Below are positions 1-8,362 of a stretch of DNA of 64,000 nt, one piece after another. The notes beneath the pieces were generated by a model. The model saw nothing but the letters and a program-made list of their open reading frames with translations. It did not search any database and was not told where the DNA came from. The stretch is from Pseudarthrobacter sp. ATCC 49987 (lineage in GTDB: Bacteria; Actinomycetota; Actinomycetes; Actinomycetales; Micrococcaceae), in contig NZ_JAABNS010000001.1 of the NCBI RefSeq assembly GCF_009928425.1, positions 3,224,001-3,288,000 of the forward strand. Reading direction: 5' to 3'. The translations under genes were made by a program, and so were the position numbers. Position 1 is the first letter of the stretch, and every line of letters begins with the position of its first letter.

Positions 1-1
1 C

Positions 2-127
2 GGGGGGACCGGCTATCTGGTGGGCGGCCCGACCGTCCGGATTCAGGGCGCCGGCACCTGGTTGCTTGTCTCGTGCGCTGATCCGGAAGCTGCCGTCGTG
101 CGTATCCGCGCCCACCTTTCGGGCTGA
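2..127 (+). CDS. C-terminal end of an unidentified protein (partial)
   Basis: An open frame enters from the left edge of the window and ends at TGA 125-127, giving the last 41 residues of a protein whose start lies outside. Third codon positions are G/C-rich, as in the real genes of this window. The segment reads GTGYLVGGPTVRIQG and then a run of alternating hydrophobic residues (TWLLVSCADPEAAVVRIRA), which suggests a final beta-strand and helix. I do not recognise the family. The frame could be accidental, because only 126 bases are visible. Confidence 0.4.
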   Translation, partial: GGTGYLVGGPTVRIQGAGTWLLVSCADPEAAVVRIRAHLSG

Positions 128-746
128 GAAATGCCACGGTCGCAGCACCGTATGGCTGCCGAAGTATCCGGTAAGGGATCGTTCAAAGCACGTCGTTGAT
201 TGTTCCGCCTCCATCAGGCGCAAGTCACCGCAAAGGGGCCCCGAACGCCCACGACACCGCAGCCGCCGTGCTCTCGGCGCGCACCGCATCGGAGGGGCAT
301 TGCTTGGGCAAAGGAATCGATGTGCCCGGCGCGGAGGTCGATACGGACCCGTTCGTGTACGGCATCGGAGCCCAACTGGCAGGCGGCGGCGTCGTGACCG
401 CAGTGCTTCCACGCACTGAGCTCAAGCGCAGCCAGGTCCAGTTCACGACCCGGCGCTAACACACCCCAGCGCCCGTAAGCCGATCCTTCGCCGGGACGCT
501 TTTGGGTCCAAGGCGGGCAGGATGAACATGCCGTCCGGTCCCTCGGGTATCGCCGGGACTCCTGGCGCCTTGTAGATGCTCACGCACCAAGGGTCGTTGG
601 TGAATGGGCTCAGGTGCCAGCTCGAATACTGACTGTGAAGCATCGGTCTGAGGCGTCCGCAGCTTTGACTTTGTCGCGAGGATCGTGTCGGCGCTGGTCG
701 AAAATCGAGCCGTTTCATCGGCTGAAATGAGCCAAAGTGCCGGATG
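128..746. other. Gene-poor stretch, no convincing gene
   Basis: Several short overlapping frames exist on both strands, but none has a clear ribosome binding site or a recognisable product. The best candidate is a minus-strand frame from ATG 643 down to a stop at 443 (66 residues). Its middle part has G/C-rich third positions and reads like folded protein (WHLSPFTNDPWCVSIYKAP), so it may be the tail of a decayed gene. I do not call it. Confidence 0.4.
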
Positions 747-1580
747 CTACGTAGGCGAAACAAGCCTGAAGGCGTAGCGGGTCTCCCGGCCACCGCCGGG
801 GTCCATCTTGAAATCTACTCTGTCGGTGCCTGCTTCCAGCTGTACTGTCCTTTTGAAGATGTCCCCATTGCAATGGACCTGCACCGGGGCGACGACTTCG
901 GCGCCGGACCAGCTGGCCACCGACAGTTCGGTCCCGGAGGGTCCCTCACACAAGAACTGCAATTCGTAAGTGCCGGGTTTGGCAGACATTCCGAAGCTGG
1001 TGGGCGAATCCGAAACAGCGGAGCCAAACAACTCTCCCGGCACTGCGGGTTTCAGTTGCTTTGATGACCATTCGGCCATGTCCTCTTGCGCTGCAGGCCT
1101 GGGGTCAGTGTTGGGCCCTATGGTAACCCCGGCGGCTGCGGGCTTGCCGGTCGATGGGGTCGCGCTGATGGTGATGGGACCGCCCGCGTGTCTTAGGAAT
1201 CGCTGGAAGATGGCGTCGCAGTCAACGTCTGTTGACAGCGGAAGCCCATCGCCCTCAACGATCGCCAGCTTGGCGAAGTAGCCGCCGGCACAGGCGGCCT
1301 TGACGACATAGTCCCCGGGAACAAGTACAGTGGCCAGTTTCCCGGCAGGCTCTGCTTCCGTAGGCATGCCAGCGTCGGGTTTGGATGCACCCAACAAACG
1401 GGCCACTTCGTCAACGTTTTCCTCAAATGATCGGGGCGGCACCGTGGCCCCTCCAAGCGATGAGCTGGCTGGCCGCTCAGGCGGGCCGCTGTACGTACAA
1501 CCCGCCAGCGGAAGGACGAGTCCGGCCAAAACAAGCACTACTCTTCCGCGATGAGTCTGCATCCCCCAATGAGCTGACAT
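747..1580 (-). CDS. Putative secreted lipoprotein
   Basis: The 277-residue product has a short basic N-terminus, a hydrophobic segment and a lipobox (LPLAGC). It should therefore be lipid-anchored on the outer face of the cytoplasmic membrane after signal peptidase II cleavage. The mature part starts with a Ser/Pro-rich linker and has two Cys-containing repeats of similar shape (YVVKAACAGGYFAKLAIVEG and YELQFLCEGPSGTELSVASW), each followed by a second Cys (VDCDAIF, VHCNGDIF). This suggests two related beta-domains, each with a disulfide. I do not recognise the family. An alternative start is ATG 1562. No neighbouring gene is close enough to suggest an operon. Confidence 0.75.
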   Translation of the reverse strand: MSAHWGMQTHRGRVVLVLAGLVLPLAGCTYSGPPERPASSSLGGATVPPRSFEENVDEVARLLGASKPDAGMPTEAEPAGKLATVLVPGDYVVKAACAGGYFAKLAIVEGDGLPLSTDVDCDAIFQRFLRHAGGPITISATPSTGKPAAAGVTIGPNTDPRPAAQEDMAEWSSKQLKPAVPGELFGSAVSDSPTSFGMSAKPGTYELQFLCEGPSGTELSVASWSGAEVVAPVQVHCNGDIFKRTVQLEAGTDRVDFKMDPGGGRETRYAFRLVSPT

Positions 1581-1983
1581 GCCCTGAGCCTACTACGCCG
1601 TAATTGGGCGATGGTGGAGACAAACGCTCGTCGGAAGCCACCGCGGCATCGGCAACTAACGACAAAAACCACCGCCAAAGAGCGCCGAAGGCCACAGCCC
1701 TGGCGGGGTAGGCGGAAAGGCAGCCCTTCACCGGTTGCGGCGGGTTCAGCATCGAACGCCAGAAATTCATTGGTCCCCAATCCAATCGGCTGTTTCCGCC
1801 ACCCTAACCCGTCCGCGCAGCGGGGCCTAGGAAGGTGACGCTCTCACCTGCCACCGTCCCATTCAAGGTTCCCTTACCGGACGTCCGCTCATCTCGAAAC
1901 CAGGGTGAGCACAGCGATTCGGTCTGCGGGTTTCGTCTTCCTCGTGGTCCGTGTTGTGTGGGGAGTCGGGACCAGAAATCCGA
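1581..1983. other. Intergenic stretch, nothing recognised
   Basis: About 400 bases between the lipoprotein start and the end of the CPBP protease gene. Short frames occur on both strands but lack ribosome binding sites and recognisable motifs. A plus-strand GTG at 1905 opens a hydrophobic-looking frame of 69 codons, but it runs into the antisense of the protease gene and is probably spurious. Confidence 0.5.
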
Positions 1984-2859
1984 TCACGATCCTGGGTGCG
2001 GCTCGGCCGGCTGACGCGCCGCGAGACTTCCTGGCGGCCGTCGCAGTTTTTCCTGACGGTGGTAGTAGAGGAAGGCGATCACGGTGGCGGTCGCGAGGAT
2101 GCCCGTGCCCATGATGCTCGCCTCAACACCGAAGTTCCCGCCCGTGAGCATTTCGTGGGAGTCAGGGCCGGGGCCGAACGCGAACAGGCTGCTCGCCTCA
2201 GCGTGGCCGCTGACAGGCAGGCCAAAGACGTTGCCCTGGAAGAAGTTCCACCCGGCATGGATGCCGGCGATCAACCATAGGTTGCCCTGCCCCAGCGCCA
2301 CTAGGCAGGCGAACACCGCGTACAGGGTAATGTTGGCCAACACGATCGGCCTGAAGTCGAAGTGAATCACCGCGAAGAACACCGAGCTGGCAACGACCGC
2401 GACGACACCGTTGATCTGCAGGCCCGCGACTTGGAGCATGTAGCCCCGCAGTACGGCCTCCTCAGTGGAAGCCTGCACCACAAACACGAGCAACAGCACC
2501 GCGACCGGAACAAGCGCGGACGCTCCCAGGTTGGTGTGCGGTGAAATGCTCATCGCGTACTCCCCCAGCGACCACGGGATCAGCACGCCCAATGTCATCA
2601 TCACAGCACCGATGACCAGACCGAGTACCAGCTTGACGACCGGGTTCGCGCCGCGGAAACCGATCGATGAGAACCGGCGCCCTTCCTTCAGGCGCGCGTC
2701 GGACGTTTCGACTCCCCCGCCATCCCCACAAGCGGCGATGTGTGCAGGTTCATTAGGCCTCCAGCCCGCGTTCGGTGACGCCATCATGGCTCGAGCACTC
2801 GGGCCCTCCAAGTGCCATTGGTCCCAACGGTTGCAGGCCGAGTGCGTAACCGCTGGCAA
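1984..2859 (-). CDS. CPBP-family intramembrane metalloprotease, N-terminus atypical
   Basis: The C-terminal 230 residues carry the marks of the CPBP (Abi/CAAX protease-like) family. These are the EExxxR motif (E133, E134, R138 in STEEAVLRG), a second-helix His (H166, FFAVIHFDF) and GIHAGWNF near residue 200, with four to six hydrophobic helices. The family is an integral-membrane glutamate/metal-type protease fold, and the substrate here is unknown. The first 60 or so residues are polar and do not look like the membrane helices that normally precede the conserved core, so the gene may have lost its true 5' end or be mis-started (ATG 2787 is another option). Homology looks secure from about nt 2680 downward. 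Confidence 0.8.
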   Translation of the reverse strand: MPAVTHSACNRWDQWHLEGPSARAMMASPNAGWRPNEPAHIAACGDGGGVETSDARLKEGRRFSSIGFRGANPVVKLVLGLVIGAVMMTLGVLIPWSLGEYAMSISPHTNLGASALVPVAVLLLVFVVQASTEEAVLRGYMLQVAGLQINGVVAVVASSVFFAVIHFDFRPIVLANITLYAVFACLVALGQGNLWLIAGIHAGWNFFQGNVFGLPVSGHAEASSLFAFGPGPDSHEMLTGGNFGVEASIMGTGILATATVIAFLYYHRQEKLRRPPGSLAARQPAEPHPGS

Positions 2860-3358
2860 GGACCGGTCAACTCCGTTCGCCGTCGGCCCTGATTGCCCGG
2901 ACAGTTCTCGCAGTCGTTGCCGACGCGCCTTCCGGCGTAGAGACTCCGCGCGGAGACAGATTGGGGCCGGGGCGGGGACGCGTTACTGGTCTTAAAACGA
3001 TCGACATCTCTAGTCGTCTGCGGGCTGTCCGTCATATAGTTCACGGGGGTTTGGGGCTCTGGTTGCTTCGTTGTGGATGGGTTAGCGTCTTGTCCGTCCA
3101 CGAGGCAGCTGACGGGAGCGGCCGCCAGCTGGCACTGACCCTGCATCAGGGGGCAGCCTCGCGCTTTTCCATCGCGGACAGGCCCAGGGGCACTCGCATT
3201 CGTCGCACTGGACCATTCGGACCACCGCCGGGGGCGGGAGGCCAGGCCTCAAAGCCCAGGTCTTCGCCAGTGCGGTGGCCCCCGTAGGCTGGGCTGCACT
3301 TCCGCAGACGAATCTGCTTTTGCGGTCCGTGTATGCGAACTGAGAGAGAGTGTGCTGC
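2860..3358. other. Intergenic stretch, nothing recognised
   Basis: About 500 bases with no credible gene. It contains the putative control region of the membrane-protein/lipoprotein pair that follows, including a purine-rich ribosome binding site just before 3359 and a weak 5-bp hairpin with a T-run (3304-3317). The sequence that should encode the N-terminal helices of the CPBP protease is not found here in any frame. Confidence 0.5.
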
Positions 3359-4255
3359 GTGAGCGCCGCTTCTTCACCCATCCCCCCTGCCGCCCCGGCC
3401 CCCGCTGCGCCTGACGCAGCACCACGGGCCCGGTCGATGCGGGGGCTCGTTCTCCTGGCCATCGGCTCGGCCCTGGCACTGTGCGGGATGGCCCTGCTCG
3501 CCGTCATCATTGTCGGCACCGCGACGCTGCAGACAGAGGCGCTGGCTCGTATCGCCAACCGCACGGTCACCTATCGGGCGGAGTTCGGGTTCGTCGAACG
3601 CAAGCTGTCGGGGCTCTCGGCCCTCATCGGCGGGCCCGGCATTCTGCTGCTGACGGCCATGTGCTTCCTTATCCCCGGATACCTGCGCCGGCGAGGCACG
3701 ATGCACGGACTGCCCACCAGCGGCCTGTGCGGCGGGTCCGTCCTCGCTATCTACCGGCCGCTCGCGCTCTGGGCGCACGGCCTTTGGAGCCTCGTTCCGC
3801 TGGCCGCCTGGGCGCTGCTGATCCTGGTTCCACTGCGCAGCATGGCCGGTGGCGGATGGCCGGCCGGTCTGCGCGATGAGAACTCGACCGCCGTGTGGCT
3901 CGCCCTCGGCTTCTACGGGGCGGTCGCCAGCGGCCTGTTCGCGGTGATCGTCACCTCCCTCATCAAGAAGGCGTACTTTCTCGCCTGGCTCCGGCGACAC
4001 CCTGACACACAGGTGGATGAAAGGAAGGGGGCGTTCTGGCGCTGGGTGTGCTTCACCTGGCGTTTTGACCTCTGGCTCGCCGGATTCGGCGGGGCGCTGA
4101 TCGGGGTGTGCTGGATTGGCCTGGAATTCGACGGTCAGCAGTTCGTCGTGGCCGCCTCGCTGACCGGACTGGTGCTGCTTCTGGGCGGAATTGCTGTGAG
4201 CCTCAATTATTGGCGCGCCGGCAGGCCCCTCGGGGCCGCGATATCCAACGCATGA
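3359..4255 (+). CDS. Conserved-type hypothetical membrane protein
   Basis: The product (298 residues) has an Ala/Pro-rich N-terminus followed by about six hydrophobic helices: around residues 30-55, 85-105, 125-155, 180-205, 235-255 and 260-280. The loop between the first two helices is polar and may lie outside the cell. I chose GTG 3359 because a GAGAGAG purine tract ends 8 bases upstream; a GTG at 3350 is also in frame. The stop overlaps the ATG of the next gene by 4 nt, so the two are probably translated together. No known family is recognised. Confidence 0.7.
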   Translation: MSAASSPIPPAAPAPAAPDAAPRARSMRGLVLLAIGSALALCGMALLAVIIVGTATLQTEALARIANRTVTYRAEFGFVERKLSGLSALIGGPGILLLTAMCFLIPGYLRRRGTMHGLPTSGLCGGSVLAIYRPLALWAHGLWSLVPLAAWALLILVPLRSMAGGGWPAGLRDENSTAVWLALGFYGAVASGLFAVIVTSLIKKAYFLAWLRRHPDTQVDERKGAFWRWVCFTWRFDLWLAGFGGALIGVCWIGLEFDGQQFVVAASLTGLVLLLGGIAVSLNYWRAGRPLGAAISNA

Positions 4256-4806
4256 CAGCGGTCCCGTGGCCAGGCCGTGCCGCCGCCCTCGCAACGGTCA
4301 CCGCGGTTGTGGTGGCTCTTTCCGGGTGCAGCAGTCTGTGGCGCTCCGACGCGCCACCGGAAGATCCCACCTGGACGTACTCCGCTGCGATGAATACTCT
4401 CCGCGATGTCCCCGGCGTGGAGAAATCCTTCGTGACCAGCGGGCCCGTCGGCCTTCCGAACCAGATCGAGTTAACCACCGGGCTCAACCTCACCGGCGGG
4501 TACCCTGCGGAGCTGGTTCCCCAACTGGTCGATTACGTCCTCGCCGTCGCCTGGTCGATTCCGTTGAAGAAGCCCACCACCTCCGTCTCGATCGCGTTTA
4601 AGGCGGCGGGAAAAAGCGTTGACCTCAAACCGGCCGCGGCTGCCCTCGGCTGGCCCGAGTATCCCGGGCCAGTGCTGTCACTGTCGCCCCGCGACCTCGC
4701 GGAGCGATACGGCCCCTGGCCAGGCGACAGGCCAGCTCTTCCGGTAGAGCTGGCCGCCTACGTTCCCCCGCCACCAGCGCCGACAACACCCACCCCCACC
4801 GGCTGA
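4252..4806 (+). CDS. Small putative lipoprotein
   Basis: The 184-residue product begins with a signal sequence ending in a lipobox (ALSGC), so it is expected to be lipid-anchored on the outside of the membrane. The mature part is about 160 residues and ends in a Pro/Thr-rich tail. Its ATG overlaps the stop of the upstream membrane protein (ATGA), arguing for an operon and possibly a complex of the two. An earlier in-frame start exists at 4108 but would lie inside the upstream gene and lacks the signal peptide. The family is not recognised. Confidence 0.75.
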   Translation: MTAVPWPGRAAALATVTAVVVALSGCSSLWRSDAPPEDPTWTYSAAMNTLRDVPGVEKSFVTSGPVGLPNQIELTTGLNLTGGYPAELVPQLVDYVLAVAWSIPLKKPTTSVSIAFKAAGKSVDLKPAAAALGWPEYPGPVLSLSPRDLAERYGPWPGDRPALPVELAAYVPPPPAPTTPTPTG

Positions 4807-4818
4807 TCAGATTCTGCA

Positions 4819-4846
4819 ATGCAGTCTTTACTGTCAACGACTGCAT
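4819..4846 (+). terminator. Hairpin after the membrane protein/lipoprotein pair
   Basis: A perfect 8-bp inverted repeat (ATGCAGTC at 4819-4826, GACTGCAT at 4839-4846, 12-nt loop) lies 13 bases after the lipoprotein stop. It is followed by a purine-rich rather than T-rich tract, so it is only a possible terminator. Confidence 0.4.
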
Positions 4847-4848
4847 GA

Positions 4849-5004
4849 AGAACAGCACCGTCGGTCCAGGACGCCGGTTTAGTGGCAGTCGATGGCGTGG
4901 ATGGCAGTGGCAAGACATCCTTCGCCGCCAAGCTGGCATTCGAGATCCAGAGTCGACCCGTGATCGTCATCCACGCTAGTCCTTGCCGTGCGGAGAGCTC
5001 CTGA
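4849..5004 (+). pseudogene. Remnant of a P-loop nucleoside-kinase-like gene
   Basis: This frame, with no stop from 4849 to TGA 5002-5004, encodes LVAVDGVDGSGKTSFAAKLA and then IQSRPVIVIHAS. That is the classic start of a uridine-kinase/P-loop kinase family protein: a beta-strand, a Walker A motif GVDGSGKT, a helix, then a second strand ending in the VIHA that usually precedes the acidic catalytic residues. Family members are about 200 residues, but here the frame stops after 40. Further kinase-like sequence is not convincingly seen in the next 150 bases. I read it as a decayed fragment; GTG 4882 would be its original start or close to it. Confidence 0.5.
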
Positions 5005-5360
5005 AGCACTAGGCGATCCCGCTCGCCTGTTTCATCAATTGATCGATTACTGAGATTGGCGCGCCGCTTTTCAACGGCTCTCAGGAGTGTCGGGATTTGT
5101 CATTTTCAGAATCTGACTGCGCGAACCTTCCCCGTGGTATCGGAGGAACCTGGACGAGTTGTCGAACGGTCCGCCGGTCTTCCTGGCTGGCAGCCGCCTA
5201 CTCGCCCGTACGCGGGTTCGTCCGTACCGTAGAAGTGGGTGTGGCTGGGGTCGCATTGGGTACGCCCTCTCCCATTACCGGGCCAGCCGGGGCACAGCGT
5301 TGCCTTTCGGATTTGATGAGGTCGCCCTGGGTTTTCCGCCGGGCGTCCAGAGGGGTAACT
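5005..5360. other. Leader region upstream of the YegP/ANTAR pair
   Basis: No gene is seen. A small inverted repeat (GTACG at 5208-5212, CGTAC at 5223-5227) and a ribosome binding site (AGGGGT, 5352-5357) lie upstream of the next gene. Because an ANTAR RNA-binding regulator is encoded downstream, this leader is a natural place for an RNA control element. I could not identify the paired six-base-loop hairpins known as ANTAR targets. Confidence 0.35.
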
Positions 5361-5582
5361 ATGGCCGGAGCGTTCGAGCTTTTTCACGACGGGAACCTGT
5401 CTTTCGGGTTTAGGTTGAAGGCTCCCGATGGGACGGTTGTGGCGGTATCGGGCCCGTTCCCGGACAAGGTGTCGGCTGTCGAGGGTATCCGTGTCGTCCG
5501 TGAGTGTGCCGGAATGGGTTTGATCACCGATCTTTGCCCCATGCCCGGGGATTCCCACGAAAGTCTGGCGCGAACGGTATGA
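5361..5582 (+). CDS. YegP-like small protein (DUF1508)
   Basis: A 73-residue protein with the DUF1508/YegP pattern: FELFHDGNLSFGFRLKAPDG, then VVAVSGPFPDKVSAVEGIRVV. This is a compact alpha/beta repeat domain of unknown biochemical role that usually occurs as one or two copies; here there is one. The ATG at 5361 follows AGGGGT by 4-5 bases. Its stop overlaps the ATG of the PAS-ANTAR gene by 4 nt, so the two should be co-translated. Confidence 0.8.
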   Translation: MAGAFELFHDGNLSFGFRLKAPDGTVVAVSGPFPDKVSAVEGIRVVRECAGMGLITDLCPMPGDSHESLARTV

Positions 5583-6268
5583 GCACTTTGGACAGCATGT
5601 TCACGTACTCCAGCGCGCTGGAGCCCAGCGCTTGCACCGCGGGGGCGTTTCTCATCGATGCCGTGACCGGGGTGATCGCGTGGTCCGATGCGCTCTACCG
5701 GATCCACGGATACCAGCGCGGAGAGGTCGTGCCCACCGTTGAGCTCGTCCTGGCGCACAAGCACCCGGGCGACAGGGCAAAAATACGGGAATTGCACGCC
5801 GGTATGGCCGAAGCCGGGGGGCACTTCTCCAGCTACCACCGCCTGATTGACTCCCACCAGCACGAACACAGGGTACTGACTACCGGGGAGGCCGTCCTCG
5901 ACGCGAACGGCAGGCTCTTCTCCATCACGGGAATCATGGTCGACCTGACCTCAACTGTCCACGCCGAAACGGAACGGGCCGCCAGGGATGCAGTCGCCGG
6001 AGCCGTCCGCGCCCGCGCCGTCATCGAAAGAGCCGTGGGCATTCTTATGGGACGGCTCAGCATCGGTGCCGATGCAGCTTTCTCTCTGCTCAGTGTCCAC
6101 AGCAACCACACCAACAAAAAACTGGCCGCCATCGCCTCTCAGCTTGTCGGCCTCGCCGAAGAGCCCCGCAACGCGGCCGTGCTCACTGCGGTCATCCATG
6201 ACATTCAACGCCACACACCTCATGCCACCGCGGTACGCCGGGGCACGCCCAGCGAGGGTTTGGCTTAG
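5579..6268 (+). CDS. PAS-ANTAR RNA-binding regulator
   Basis: The 229-residue protein has an N-terminal PAS-like sensor domain (about residues 23-127; WSDALYRIHGYQRGE, HPGDRAKIRELHAG, ITGIMVDLT) and a C-terminal ANTAR domain (about 135-192; ARAVIERAVGILMGRLSIG). ANTAR domains bind paired RNA hairpins and act as transcription antiterminators. The PAS domain presumably senses a small ligand, redox state or light, which cannot be told from sequence. No His-kinase or receiver domain is present, so sensing and output are in one chain. It overlaps the upstream YegP-like gene by 4 nt. The start at ATG 5579 is fixed by that overlap; a longer frame from 5504 is unlikely. Confidence 0.85.
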   Translation: MSTLDSMFTYSSALEPSACTAGAFLIDAVTGVIAWSDALYRIHGYQRGEVVPTVELVLAHKHPGDRAKIRELHAGMAEAGGHFSSYHRLIDSHQHEHRVLTTGEAVLDANGRLFSITGIMVDLTSTVHAETERAARDAVAGAVRARAVIERAVGILMGRLSIGADAAFSLLSVHSNHTNKKLAAIASQLVGLAEEPRNAAVLTAVIHDIQRHTPHATAVRRGTPSEGLA

Positions 6269-6320
6269 GTAGGGGAACCGCCGTCTAGTGGTTAGTGCAG
6301 AAGGGAAGATGACACAGTCC

Positions 6321-6346
6321 ATCTCGAATACGATCGTATTTGGGAT
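6321..6346. promoter_or_regulatory. 26-bp near-perfect palindrome (operator-like)
   Basis: The element has a perfect 14-bp core, AATACGATCGTATT, flanked by ATCTCG and TGGGAT. The 26-bp palindrome has two mismatched pairs. It is A/T-rich against a G/C-rich background, and its shape resembles operators of GntR/FadR-type regulators. No intact gene starts after it, but 120 bases downstream a good ribosome binding site (AGAGGAG) precedes ATG 6466, which opens only five codons. A second, degenerate copy lies at 15265-15289. Confidence 0.5.
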
Positions 6347-6506
6347 GCCAGAGAGTCGAACGAGATTGGTTGCTGTCTGGGCTGGCTTCCGCTCCCGTGC
6401 ACCGCGCCGTTTGGCCGAACCACAAGGGTGCAAGTCGACTCGTGAAATGACGTCAGAGGAGTCTCATGAACGGTCGTAGGTGACGGCCATCCCCTTGGAT
6501 GGACTT

Positions 6507-7466
6507 TCAAGCACCCGCGTATTGGGCAACGGAGTGGGCCCCGATTGCCGTGTTGAGTTCTTCCAGGGTCGGGGGGTTTGCTCCCGGGCGCTGTACGGTG
6601 ATGGCCGCGGCCGCAGCTGCGGTGTGTCCAAGTTGCTCCAGGACAGCCGGGGCGATGCCTTCGGTTCCTCGGGTGAGGAAGCCCAGGATCAGGGCGGACA
6701 TGAAGGAGTCCCCCGCGCCTATAGTGTCTGCAACTGTGGTTTTCACGGCAGGGATGCTGATGTTGGCGGCGGCGGAGGTGAATTGTGAACCTTCGGCGCC
6801 CTTGGTTATGACGGTCAACCGGGTGCCCAGTCCGAGGATATGTGCTGCGGTTTCTTCCAGGCTTTTTTGGGGGTACAGCCACTGGGCGTCCTCGTCGCTG
6901 AGTTTGACGACGTCGGTTAAGGGCACGAGCTCTTCGAAGATGGCCTTCGCTTCGGCATGGCTGCCGAGCAGGGCTGGGCGGATGTTCGGGTCGTAGGTGA
7001 TCATGCAGTGTTTGTGGGCCTGTTCGAGCAGGGCTTTCACGGCGCCGGCACCGGGACTAAGGAACGTGGCGATGGATCCGGTGTGCAGGATTTTTGGGAA
7101 GTAGGCTGGGGTTGTCGGGGCAAGGTCCCAGGAGATGTCGAAGTCGTACCGGGCGGAGCCGTCCGGTGCCAAGGTTGCTGTTGCCGATGCGGTCCGGGTG
7201 AGGGATTTTGATCCGGGCAGAAGTATGACTCCTGCGCTGCTGAGATGGTTTTCGATGGAGATTCCCCGCGCGTCCGGGGCGATGGCTGTGAGCAGGCCTG
7301 TGGTTACGCCGAGGCGGCCTAGTCCGTAGGCGACGTTGGCCGGCGAGCCGCCCGGGTGTTCCACTTGGTCGTCTGACGTGGTGACCACGTCGATCAGTGC
7401 CTCGCCTACGACCATGACGTCGAGTGTCTGGTTAGCGTCGTGCCGGGCTGTTGTGAGGTAATCCAT
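6507..7466 (-). CDS. PfkB-family sugar kinase (probable fructokinase)
   Basis: The 319-residue protein has PfkB/ribokinase signatures. Near the N-terminus is the sugar-binding GGSPANVAYGLGRLG. Near the C-terminus is the ATP/catalytic motif DTIGAGDSFMSAL, which contains the catalytic Asp. It should phosphorylate a sugar, most likely fructose, in the cytoplasm. That follows from its place at the end of the fructan operon behind the ABC transporter. I chose ATG 7466, preceded by GAGAGACAG, over longer N-termini. A 101-base gap with a strong hairpin separates it from the upstream ATPase gene. Substrate is inferred from context; ribose or another hexose remains possible. Confidence 0.88.
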   Translation of the reverse strand: MDYLTTARHDANQTLDVMVVGEALIDVVTTSDDQVEHPGGSPANVAYGLGRLGVTTGLLTAIAPDARGISIENHLSSAGVILLPGSKSLTRTASATATLAPDGSARYDFDISWDLAPTTPAYFPKILHTGSIATFLSPGAGAVKALLEQAHKHCMITYDPNIRPALLGSHAEAKAIFEELVPLTDVVKLSDEDAQWLYPQKSLEETAAHILGLGTRLTVITKGAEGSQFTSAAANISIPAVKTTVADTIGAGDSFMSALILGFLTRGTEGIAPAVLEQLGHTAAAAAAITVQRPGANPPTLEELNTAIGAHSVAQYAGA

Positions 7467-7513
7467 GGTCTGTCTCTCGTGGAAGCTGATGGCGGAGCCC
7501 GTCCAAGCCACAT

Positions 7514-7547
7514 CAGTCCGCGGACCGGTATCCGGTCCGCGGAACTG
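7514..7547 (-). promoter_or_regulatory. Intercistronic hairpin between ABC ATPase and kinase genes
   Basis: CAGTCCGCGGACCG (7514-7527) pairs with CGGTCCGCGGAACTG (7533-7547), leaving one bulged base and a 5-base loop. It lies wholly in the gap between two genes of one operon and has no T-run after it. It is more likely an mRNA-stability or attenuation element than a full terminator. Confidence 0.5.
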
Positions 7548-7567
7548 AAAATGGCGGCAGCAGTTGT

Positions 7568-8362
7568 TCAGGCGGTGGCTGCACCGGTCATGATCGCAAC
7601 TGCATCGGTCATGGTGTGTGATTGCGGGGTGATGGTGGCGGCGCATTTGCCCAGGCGCTGGATGTGGATCCGGTCCGCTACGTCGAATACGTGGGGCATG
7701 TTGTGGCTGATCAGGATGACTGGCAGGCCGCGGTCCCGGAGGTCCCGGACCAACTGCAGGACCTGGTTCGACTCCCGGACGCCGAGTGCCGCCGTCGGCT
7801 CGTCCAGCACGACCACTTTTGAACCGAACGCCGCGGCGCGGGCCACTGCGACGGCCTGGCGCTGGCCTCCGGAGAGGTTCTCCACCGGCACTGTGACGTC
7901 CTGGAGGGTGGAGATTCCCAGCCGGGTCAATTCCTGCTTGGCCTTCGTGCGCATGCCTTTGGTGTCAAGCATCCGGAACACGCTCCCGAGGAGTCCCGCA
8001 CGCCGTTCCTCCCGGCCGAGGAATAGGTTGGAGGCGACGTCCAGGGCTGGCGAAACGGCAAGGTTCTGGTACACCGTTTCGATGCCGTGGGCACGGGCGT
8101 CCTGGGGGCGTTTGAAGTGGACCGGTTGCCCGGACACCATCAGCTCGCCCGTGTCCGGAATTTCGGCCCCGGTGAGGCACTTGATCAGCGTGGACTTTCC
8201 TGCGCCGTTGTCGCCGATGATCGCCAGGACTTCGCCCGGGTACAGGTCCAGGCTGACGCCGTCCAGGCCGACGACGCGGCCGAAGGTCTTGACGAGGTTC
8301 CGGGCCTGCAGGATGGGCTGGCGCACTTGCGTTCCGGCCGGCTCCAGATGGGTGGCAGTCAT
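7568..8362 (-). CDS. Sugar ABC transporter ATP-binding protein (FrcA-like)
   Basis: A 264-residue ATPase with Walker A (GDNGAGKST), ABC signature (LSGGQRQ), Walker B (VVVLDEPT) and the switch His (LISHN). It energises uptake of a monosaccharide together with the permease and lipoprotein encoded upstream. It has one nucleotide-binding domain, unlike RbsA/XylG-type proteins with two, which matches FrcA of fructose importers. ATG 8362 follows AAAGGTG and overlaps the permease stop by 4 nt. Confidence 0.9.
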   Translation of the reverse strand: MTATHLEPAGTQVRQPILQARNLVKTFGRVVGLDGVSLDLYPGEVLAIIGDNGAGKSTLIKCLTGAEIPDTGELMVSGQPVHFKRPQDARAHGIETVYQNLAVSPALDVASNLFLGREERRAGLLGSVFRMLDTKGMRTKAKQELTRLGISTLQDVTVPVENLSGGQRQAVAVARAAAFGSKVVVLDEPTAALGVRESNQVLQLVRDLRDRGLPVILISHNMPHVFDVADRIHIQRLGKCAATITPQSHTMTDAVAIMTGAATA

